DNA of 64,000 bases from Adiantum capillus-veneris (taxonomy: Eukaryota > Streptophyta > Polypodiopsida > Polypodiales > Pteridaceae): positions 150,668,793-150,732,792 of the forward strand of contig CM043958.1 in assembly GCA_014529385.2 (NCBI GenBank). Direction: 5' to 3'. Positions 52,530-61,229 of this stretch are shown here, piece by piece. The position numbers and the translations under genes were made by a program. The notes under the pieces were generated by a model. That model saw only the letters and a list, made by a program, of their open reading frames with translations. It did no database searches and had not been told where the DNA came from. Each line of letters begins with the position of its first letter. Position 1 is the stretch's first letter.

Positions 52530-52745
52530 ATGGATTTGGCATGTACATCATTGTCAGGGTTTGTGCTTTTCCATACAAAGTTTGATGGTTCAAAATTTGA
52601 ACATTGGAAAGTAGGTATGCATGATGCATTGACTCAGTTGGGCCAAGTGTTGCCACTATAGGGCATGGATGCTAGGCCAGAGTCAATGACTGATGATGAG
52701 TGTGAGGACTTGGATGAGCTTGCACGTTTGACGATCATGGCCAAG
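52530..52745 (+). pseudogene. Element L gag, N-terminal part (copia)
   Basis: MDLACTSLSGFVLFHTKFDG continues with SKFEHWKVGMHDALTQLG, the copia Gag (UBN2/DUF4219-like) opening where a FDGxNFxxWK motif is typical. A TAG follows LPL (GAG expected), then GMDARPESMTDDECEDLDEL. The frame leaves copia sequence at ~52,745, where a 375-bp repeated unit begins, so only ~70 codons remain. Confidence 0.8.
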
Positions 52746-52746
52746 C

Positions 52747-53497
52747 CCTTTCCTGAATGCAAGAAGCATCCGCACCATTAATCTCCCACACAGGCAGGCC
52801 ACCGACCACACCAGGTAGCAGAGTGCCAAAGCCGAACATAAGCAAATGCCATATCGCAGGGGACCACATCCGTCCACACCACCTGCCCATTCTTAGAGAA
52901 ACTGGGAGGCCATTTTCCCCAAGAGGAGGCAGGAGAGCATTCCCAAAGGACCCCTTTCCAACCTGGGACCTCGTAGGTAGCAAGGGCATCCAAGCCCAAT
53001 GAGCAGCTAAACCTAACCCAATGAGAACTGGAGCTTTACATCATCAAGCCTTTAGCTTGTCTCTTTCTTTTAAAAAAACACCTCAAGTGGTTTTTTATAA
53101 AAATAGAGCCTGGTTAGCGAGCCTTTCCTGAATGCAAGAAGCATCCGCACCATTAATCTCCCACACAGGCAAGCCACCGACCACACCAGGTAGCAGAGTG
53201 CCAAAGCCGAACATAAGCAAATGCCATATCGCAGGGGACCACATCCGTCCACACCACCTACCCATTCTTAAAGAAATTGGGAGGCCATTTTCCCCCAGAG
53301 GAGGCAGGAGAGCATTCCCAAAGGACCCCTTTCCAACCTGGGACCTCGTAGGTAGCAAGGGCATCCAAGCCCAATGAGCAGCTAAACCTAACCCAATGAG
53401 AACTGGAGCTTTACATCATCAAGCCTTTAGCTTGTCTCTTTCTTTTAAAAAAACACCTCAAGTGGTTTTTTTATAAAAATAGAGCCTGGTTAGCGAG
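52747..53497. repeat. 375-bp tandem duplication of unknown sequence
   Basis: Two consecutive copies (52,747-53,121 and 53,122-53,497) are nearly identical. Each holds an open frame on the minus strand (GKGSFGNALLPPLGENGLP) and one on the plus strand, neither recognised, and ends with CACCTCAAGTGGTTTTTTATAA and GAGCCTGGTTAGCGAGCC. A partial third start follows (CCTTTGGCTTG at 53,498). The unit truncates the copia gag. Confidence 0.93.
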
Positions 53498-53524
53498 CCT
53501 TTGGCTTGTCTATTTTCTTAAAAA

Positions 53525-53568
53525 AAACACCTCAAACACTAGCGATATCACTAGTGCTAGAGGTGTTT
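53525..53568. repeat. 44-bp imperfect palindrome
   Basis: AAACACCTC arms enclose ACACTAGCGATATCACTAGTGCT; the whole can fold into one stem-loop. It is flanked by A-rich and T-rich runs. A related palindrome is at 57,459. Confidence 0.9.
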
Positions 53569-54289
53569 ATTTTTTTTATAAATACAAATGAAATTTGCTA
53601 CAATTCTTTTTTTTTAAAGAAGCCTTGATTGTCTAATATCAATTTTGAGAATGCTACAATGAGACGTACGTGCACCTCATTGGAGGGAGAAGGTGAAAAA
53701 GCTTAAGGTCGAGAGCTAATTCTGAAAAAGGAGATTTACGCCCCTTGGGCAACACCTCATTGGGGGAGAAGGTAAAAAAGAAATTTCGTGAGCTAATTCT
53801 AAAAAGGAATATTCATGAGCTTGTTTTGGATAACCAAGGCGGTCAGCTAATTTTGGAGCACGCCCCGTTTGTCAAGTAGGGTAGTGTAGCAAAGTGCTAC
53901 ATTGCTTGATGGCTTTGTCCTAGCAATCTCAACACCAATCGAACTGCATAAGAAGTTGTTGCCCTGAGATGAGAAATGAGGGGATGCACGCACGTGCGCA
54001 CACACACACACACACAGATAAGGCATTGATGTACACACATATAAGCTACTCGCAGATGCAAAATAGGTGAGAGCTCCTTTGTCTTCTCCATCTCCTCCTT
54101 GAATGGTCCAGGAATGGCTAGCAATGAGTTGTGAGTGTCTATGGCAATGGTGCCATCTCCGATCCCAGGACTATGCGGCCAAGGTGGGTCTCCCAGTAGG
54201 TGCTATTATGGATGTTGTCAGTGTAGAGCATGCTCAAATTGCAGAACTAACAAGTGCAATTGTTGTAATGGCACTACGCAAGTCAATGC
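53569..54289. other. No recognised gene
   Basis: AT-rich start, then GAGCTAATTCT-containing near repeats at 53,713, 53,789 and 53,837, and (CA)n at 53,999-54,016. A Cys-rich reading near 54,160-54,300 is a frame of the sequence leading into the PPR block and has no recognised pattern. Confidence 0.5.
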
Positions 54290-55648
54290 TAATATGGGCA
54301 AAAGAAATTCATCATGGAATTGTTAGTTAGGGGATGTTGAAAAAGGCAATGTGCTTGGCAATGCCTTGGTTGACATGTATGCCCAATGTCGTTTACTTCA
54401 AAAAGCTTCTTATTTGGAATACACATGAGTGTTTATTAGCCTTGTAAGCAGAGTGGGAATAAGAGCAATCGATGAGCGCTGGTGCAGGTGAGTAAAGAAG
54501 CTATGTACTGAGGGAAGCACTTGGGTGCTTGGCAATGCCATGGTTGATATGTATGCCCTATGCGGTGTAGTTGAGAAAGCACATAGTGGTTGAGGATATT
54601 CCTGTTTTGAATGTCCTCTCTTCGAGTACACTGATTGATGGGTGCTTATTGCACGATATGCTCAAAAGGGGCAGGGCCAGGAAGCCATGGGCTGTTTTTG
54701 GTAGATGCAAAGAGGGCATCTTTGTAGATGCAATCAACTACGCGTGCATTTTGAAGGCACAGGCACTTTGCAAGATGCTAACATGGGCAAAAGAAATTCA
54801 TCTTGGCATTGTTAGTTAGGGGCTGCTGAAAAAGACAATGTGCTTGGCAATGACTTGATTGACATATATGCCCAATGTGGTGTACTTCAGAAAGCTTCGT
54901 ATTTGGAATATGCATGAGTGTATATGAGCCTCGCAAGCAGAGTGGGAAGAAGAGCAGTTAATAAGCGATGGTTCAAGCGAGTAAAAAAGCTATGCGATGG
55001 TGGAAACACTTGGGTGGCAATGGCTTGGTTGACATGTATGCATTATGTGGTGTGCTTCAAAACTCACATAGTGGTTGAGGAGCTTCCTATTTGGAATGTC
55101 ATCTCTTCGAGTACACTGATTGCGAAATATGCAGAACAGGGTCGAGGCTAGGAAGTTGTTGGCTTACAACGGATGCAAAGCTGGCACCTCTCCAACATGC
55201 AATGTTGTCTAGAATGTTGTCTATTGATTGCACAATATGCTCAAAAGGGTGGGACATGAAGCCCTAGGTTGTTATCAATGGAGGCAATTTTTAGCGGATG
55301 CAACGCAAGGGCGTCTTTGTCGATGCAATCAACTATGTGTGCGTCTTGAAGGCATGTGGCATTATGCAAGATGCTAATAAGGGTAAATGAAATTCATAAT
55401 TGTATTATTAGTTAGGGGATGTTGGAAAAGATGTCGTGCTTGGCAATGCCTTGGTTGATACTTATGCCCAATGTGGTGTACTCCAATAGACAATCAAGAA
55501 GCTTTGGGATGTTTTCATTAGATATGCCCAACAAGGTCAAGGCCAAGAAGCTCAGGACTAGGAAGCTTTGGACTTTTTTCAACAGATGCATTGTGAGGGC
55601 GTGTCTCTATAGATGCAAGCTACTACGCTTTCATCTTGAAGGCATGTG
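54290..55648 (+). pseudogene. Degenerate PPR (pentatricopeptide repeat) pseudogene
   Basis: At least five blocks keep PPR wording in shifting frames: VLGNALVDMYAQC at 54,352; VLGNAMVDMYALCGVVEKAH at 54,531; LIARYAQKGQGQEAMGCFW near 54,650; VLGNDLIDIYAQCGVLQKA at 54,839; LPIWNVISSSTLIAKYAEQG near 55,085; VLGNALVDTYAQCGVLQ at 55,437. KEIHHGIVS precedes the first. Such repeats bind organelle RNA one base per repeat. Numerous stops and frameshifts show it is dead; it lacks introns between blocks, as intronless PPR genes or retrocopies do. It ends at a join with element M. Confidence 0.82.
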
Positions 55649-56680
55649 TTAAGATGTTAGGCAACAAGATTGTGGTGGTAGATGCCTTATCTAGTCAACC
55701 ACATGTGGCAGCTGTCTCTTTTGCTTTTCAGCATGAGTTAGATGCAATGCGTGATATGTGACTGATGATGATTTTATGAAGTTGTTCTTAGAGGCGAACA
55801 TTCAGAGTACTAGGTTTTGAAAGATGGCTTTTTGACGCAACATGGCAAGCTTTGTGTGATGAAGATTTCAAGAAAGAAGAGTCTTGAAAGAAGATTCTTA
55901 TAGAGAGTCGTGCTCCACCTTATGTTGGTCATAGAGGTATTGAAAATTTGATTAAGGCTATGCAGATGTATTTGTATTGGCCTTCTTTGGGCAAGGATGC
56001 AAAGAATTTTATAAGGAGATGTTTGGTTTGTCAAAGAGTAAAGTCTGATTGAGGAAAACTTCTTGGTCTACTTCATCCCCTCTTGATTCCTTCGTCTCTG
56101 CGCGAAAGCATTTCCATGGAATTCATGTTTTATCTTTTGAGAACTCAATCTAAGAATGATGGAGTTTATACAATCACTGATTGATTCAACAAACAAGCAC
56201 ATTTCATTCCAGTTCAGAACAAGATTACATCACACAACAGATGGCTAAGATGTTTTTAGTCCATGTCTTCAAGTGTCATGGGATGCCAAAGTCTATTGTT
56301 AGTGATAGCAATCCAAGGATGACATGATTTTTTTGGAGAGCTTTATGGTAGAATTTACATTCTACCTTCAAACTTTCTTAATCTTATCATCCACATACGA
56401 ATGGACAATCGGGAGTAGTGAATTTGGCAATCTTGATTTGTTGAAGTGTTATGTGTCAAATAATCCAATACAGTGGGAACATTATTTGCCTTTGGTGGAG
56501 TTTGCTTATAACAACACCATTCATAGCTCTATTGGTAAAGCACCCTTTGAGATTGTTGAGGGATCTAAGAAGCTTCCTTCTCTGGTAAGGTGATGGATGA
56601 TGTATTTCAAGCTGACATGTTTGTGGAGGATTTGGATGTTGCTTATGAGCAAGTGAATACAACCATTCAGAAAGCTTAGG
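55649..56680 (+). pseudogene. Element M RNase H tail and integrase
   Basis: Gypsy fragment on the plus strand: GNKIVVVDALSSQPHVAAVS (RNase H end), APPYVGHRGIENLIKAMQMY and RRCLVCQRVKSD (zinc-binding), SISMEFMF (first Asp position reads Glu), VYTITD and FNKQAHFIPVQNK, VMGCQS/SIVSDSNPRMT-type segment where the second Asp region is decayed, then SNNPIQWEHYLPLVEFAYNN and GKAPFEIVEGSKKLPS. Stops and frameshifts are frequent. It begins directly after PPR wording and ends without a chromodomain or LTR. Confidence 0.8.
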
Positions 56681-57282
56681 ATAAGCTAAAAAAACTGCAA
56701 ATAAGCATTGATGATGACTCTGCTTTAATGAGGGAGATTCTTTTGAGATTTGATGTCCAACGAAGTGACTTCGAGAGTGCACCACGGCAGTTCAATCTAG
56801 AACATCACAAGCCAACATAAATCAGTGGTAATGAGTTCTTACTCATGCAACTACAAGATTTTTGAAATAAAAAAGTCCCTCCAACATTGGAGGAGAAGCA
56901 GTCCCCCTTCAACACTAGAGGGGATAAAAGTGGCGGGTAAGGGCACAGTCCCTATGGTATTATTATAAATGTGGAGAATGGTGCCAACTCTACACCATAT
57001 GTATGTATGGTTTTTATTTCTTTTTGATGGGCACAAACATCCCAATGCACGAAATGCATCTTCTTCCATCTTTAAAATTTTTTCTTCGCAAATTTTATCC
57101 TCCACACATCTGTTAATGTGAAATCTCTTTTGTCTTGCGAGGTCATGGAGCTTTTGGTAAAAGCTTGGGGGAGCGATGCTAAAAGCCTTTTGAATAAGAG
57201 ACGATATGATGGGAAAGGTACAACACTGCTCCTCTTTTTTAATTCACACTATCTCCACAATGAATCAATCAAGACAAACTAT
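56681..57282. other. No recognised gene
   Basis: Mixed sequence between the integrase fragment and a microsatellite. Neither strand shows a known domain. A 56,870-56,920 segment has two near-copies of TCCCTCCAACATTGGAGG/CCCCCTTCAACACTAGAGG. Confidence 0.5.
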
Positions 57283-57283
57283 T

Positions 57284-57360
<77 letters not shown>

Positions 57361-57382
57361 CACACACACACACACACACACA
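57283..57382. repeat. (TC)n followed by (AC)n microsatellite
   Basis: About 70 bases of TC repeats, a short TG run, then CACACA repeats to 57,382. Confidence 0.97.
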
Positions 57383-57458
57383 AACCCCGATGAGTAGCAC
57401 TTTCTATAATTTGCAACCCCAATCGCAGGTACTGGACTTTAGCTTGCATTTATATAAT

Positions 57459-57503
57459 AAAAAACTCAAGCACTAGCAGTATCGCTAGTGCTCAAGGTTT
57501 TTT
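57459..57503. repeat. 45-bp palindrome related to the one at 53,525
   Basis: AGCACTAGC and GCTAGTGCT arms around AGTATC, extended by A-run and T-run flanks. Shares the ACTAGC(N6)GCTAGTG-like core with 53,525-53,568. Confidence 0.9.
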
Positions 57504-57674
57504 TTTAAAGAATCTTTGAAGTGCTCTCTCTCCATCCGCCTAGCGCTCACCCTCTCTCGCTCTCAATATCCCTCTACTCTTTTCGCTCTCTCTCTTTCTC
57601 TCTCATGGACAACTTCACCTGTGCGCTTTCACCTCAGAGGGCCCCTTCTCATATATGAATGAGCATTCGACCCA

Positions 57675-57746
<72 letters not shown>

Positions 57747-58229
57747 TGCTCCCGCTAGCTCTCACTAGCCCCTGTCACAAAAGAGTCTCATGCGTGAATT
57801 CGTAGGTTTTTGAGCTACAAGAGCTTCTTCTTGCGTAAGATGGTGGCTGTTGGCTCACGAGTTGCAGTTCATCACATGAGACCTACTCAATTGTGGAGCC
57901 TTGTGGTGTTGATGAGTCACAACCCTTCATATAACCATCCTAAGGTGTTGGGGCCTTGATACATTTTCAACTTTTGTGTTAGTACTTGCTTTGAGGTGGT
58001 GTCTGTGGGTTGCTGCGCACTCATGAGTTGTGATCCATTCTTGTGAGCCTTAGCTTTGAAGATTCAATCTATCTTTATTTTTAGCCTTTTTTTGTGCCTT
58101 GATTTTCCCTTGAGGTGGTACTACCAATCGCTATCATTCATTTTTTAATGAGATTAGGGTTTGAGGTCCTGGTTACATCAAGCCAAGGTTATTTTGTTGT
58201 TGTTCCTTAGCCAAAGTTCTCACCGTGTG
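57504..58229. other. No recognised gene; CT-rich with microsatellite
   Basis: CT-rich 57,510-57,610 and a (CT)n tract at 57,679-57,741. The remainder shows no coding similarity. Confidence 0.6.
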
Positions 58230-59600
58230 CCCTTTCAAAGGAGATTCAAGTCCCTTGAGGTGAGGTCCTAGCACATTAGATATGAAGCCATTCGTACAAC
58301 AAAATATCCATATTTGGCTCAACAAGTAGAAAACGTCACTTTGCTAGAAAAACTCCCGAAGTGATTGAGGCATAACTTTTTCCAAGTTTGATGGTTGTTG
58401 ATGTATATACATAGTATGAAGTCTTAGCACGCTAGATATGAAGCCATACAGACACCAGAATCTCCAAATTTGGGCTAGAAAGGAAAAAAAAAACGTCGTT
58501 TTTGTTAAAAGTGACCAGCTCTTTGCTAGAATGATCGAAGCATAATTTATTTTTATGTTTGATGATTGTTGATGTATATGCATAGTATGAAGTCCTAGAA
58601 CACCGATTATGAAGCCATTCGAACATCAGAATCTCCAAATTTGGGCCAAAAAGTAAAAACTTTTTTTTTGCCAAAAATGTTAGTTTTTTGCTAGAGCAAT
58701 TGAGTCGTATCTTTTTTAATATTTGATGGTTGTTGGTGTATATACATAGTATGAATTCCTAGCACACTAGATATGAAGCCATTTGGACACCATACTTTTC
58801 AAATTTGGGTCAAAAAAACATTGTTCTGCTAAAAAATTGCCATTCTTCACTAAAGGAATCAAGCCATAAATTTTTTCATGTTTGATGGTTGTTGATATAT
58901 ATACATAGTACGAAGTCCTAGCAGACAAGATATAAAGCCATTCGGACAACATAATTTTATAATTTGGGGTGGAAATTGAAAAATGCAATTTTTAAGAAAA
59001 ACGCTAATTCTTGCTAGAGTGATCATCTTAATATTTTTCATGTTTGATGATTGATGATCTATATGAATAGTATGAAGTCCTAGCACACCAGATTTGAAGC
59101 CTTTCAGACACCAAAATCAACAAACTTGGGCCAAAAAGTAAAAAATTATAGTTTCTGCAAAAAACTCCAGATCTTTGCTAGAGTGATCAAGTCATAACTT
59201 TTTTCATGTTTGATGGTTGCTGATGTATGTACATAGTACGAAGACCTAGCACACCAGATATGAAGCCATTCGGACACCATAATCTCTAAATTTGGGCGAG
59301 AAAATAAAAAACATCGATTTTACTAAAAAACACCAATTCCTAACGAAAGTGATCGAGTCATAACTTTTTCATGTCTGCTGGTGGATATATGTAGTGAGAA
59401 GTCCTAGATCACCAGATATGAAGTCATTTGGACAACAATTTCCAAATTTGGGCCAAAAAATGAAAAACATAGTTTCTACAAAAAAGTGCCAGTTCTCTGG
59501 TAGAGTGTTTAGTCGTAACTTTTTCCATGTTTGATGATTACTAATGTATATACGTAGTACAAAGTTTTAACACACCCGATATGAAGCCATTCAAACCAAA
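58230..59600. repeat. Degenerate tandem repeat, period ~162 bp, about 8.5 copies
   Basis: The phrase GATATGAAGCCATTCGGACA or a variant begins at 58,279, 58,435, 58,605, 58,770, 58,929, 59,091, 59,257, 59,415 and 59,578, spaced 156-170 bases. Each unit also has AAATTTGGGCCAAAAAGTAA, TTGCTAGAGTGATC and TTTGATGGTTGTTGATGTAT in the same order. Divergence between units is substantial, so it is an old array. Short open frames on the minus strand are by-products of the repeat. Confidence 0.93.
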
Positions 59601-59993
59601 GTTTGAGAGAGAAAGAGACGGATTGAGAGAGAGATAGGGGGAGAGGGGAGTTAGAAGTAGAGAGAGGGAATATAGGAGTTAGCAGTAGAGAGAGAGTGAT
59701 ACGGAGAGGAAAAGAGGGAGTGAGAGAGGGACAAGGGGGAGAGTGGGAGAGGGGAGTGAGATGTAGAGAGTGGGGGAGGAAGAGGGAGACTAAGAGAGAA
59801 GGAGGGTGGGAGAGGGGAATAAGAGGTACAGAGAGGAAGAGGGCTCTAGAGGAAAAGATTCAGATAGAGATAAAGAGGGAGAGGGAAGGGGAGAGAAGAG
59901 TCAGAGAACAAAGAGAGGGAGAGATAGAGAGAGAGGGGAAGAGGGTCATAGGTAGAGAGAGAGAGAGAGGGGTGTGGGAGAGGGAAGTTAGAG

Positions 59994-60051
<58 letters not shown>

Positions 60052-60075
60052 GGAGGGAGGGATAGGGGTTAGAGA
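59601..60075. repeat. Polypurine GA-rich block with (GA)n core
   Basis: Almost all purine on the plus strand for ~475 bases, made of GAGAGAGGGGAGTTAGAAGT-like units and ending in a ~46-base (GA)n run at 59,999-60,046. The Glu/Arg-rich open frame read through it is not a gene. Confidence 0.95.
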
Positions 60076-60079
60076 GTGA

Positions 60080-60720
60080 GCAAATCAAACACTACATGTA
60101 GATGTCTCAAGTGTTCTCGATATGACCTACTATACACAAATATGTATCCTAGAAAAACTACCATGAATTGAACATGGGCCTAGACACTATCCATGAGTTT
60201 CATAAACATCACTCGTGCATTGGCTAACTCAGATAGAATGACTAAAAACTTGTAATGTCCAAGACAAGTCCTAAATGTGGTTGTGAAAAGATCCTACTTG
60301 CAAATCTCAACTTGGGGATACCCCAATTTGAAGTCTATTGTAGAATAATATTTTTCTCCATGAAATTGATTAGACAACTCATCCATATGCAACATAGGAT
60401 ACTTATTCTTAACCATCACTTGATTAATAGTTGTATAGTCCATGCGCATCTACATGGGCCCATCTTTCTGCTCTATCAAAATAATGGGCAATGCCTATAG
60501 CGAAGAATTGTGTTGTATAAACCCTTTATTGATAAATTTGGCCAATTGTTGCACCAACTCTTGTCCTTTCAAGCAATAAGCAAGCTTGCTTATCAGTTTG
60601 GGACCTAGTAGCACCTCAACCCTATGGTCCACCTCACAAAAATGGTGACAAACCATTTGGCAAATCGTTGGAAAATATATGCCAAAACTCAATCAATAAG
60701 TTCTTTAAAGTAGTTTCATA
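60080..60720 (-). pseudogene. Element O reverse transcriptase fragment
   Basis: Minus strand: KGQELVQQLAKFINKGFIQH, ALPIILIEQKDGPM, MRMDYTTINQVMVKNKYPML, YYSTIDFKLGYPQVEI, GHYKFLVILSELANARVMFM, and the catalytic block VVFLGYIFVYSRSYREHLRH where FLDD has become FLGY. Both metal-binding Asp are lost. Stops interrupt several places. The fragment ends at the GA-rich block; no other domain of O is seen. Confidence 0.8.
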
Positions 60721-61054
60721 CGTTAACTTTTTTATCTTTGTATGTTGCCTTAGATTGTTTCTTGCATAACATACCTATATATCAATAGGATTATCATACA
60801 TGGGCTCTTGTCTAATGTGGGCTTTACACTTTGTTTCGACTACAAAATCACTATTCAAACAAGTTTTGTTTTAAAAAATTAAATCAAAGATAAGATAACA
60901 AATGTATAGTTGATGAATGTGGCATAACTAAATCAAGGAGATTAGTGGGGTTAAATGGACACAATGGTGTCTTTATACTTTAATAACTTTTCGTTCATGC
61001 TCAAACTGTTCAGAACTTAAGAGAACCGGTGCTAGAAATCTCCAAGCCTTACAG

Positions 61055-61092
<38 letters not shown>

Positions 61093-61229
61093 TGGTACTA
61101 TAGGATTCTGGTTACTTCCCCCCCCCCCCCCCCAAAAAAAAAAAAAAACCACAAACATTGATCTTGCCCGAAAATTGATGGGATACTTTTTACTGCTCGA
61201 TAACATGTTAAGACTATGGGACCCTGCCC
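60721..61229. repeat. Intergenic stretch with (CA)n and C/A runs
   Basis: No coding similarity. (AC)n at 61,052-61,090; a run of 16 C at 61,118-61,133 followed by 15 A to 61,148. Confidence 0.85.

Noticed and set aside
54150-54326. Cys-rich zinc-binding peptide (CCQCRACSNCRTNKCNCC)
   Set aside because: Cysteine spacing fits no known finger and the frame is a shadow of the sequence leading into the PPR block.
59696-60079. Glu/Arg-rich 127-residue open frame
   Set aside because: It is a translation of the GA-rich repeat block; composition follows the repeat and no domain is present.
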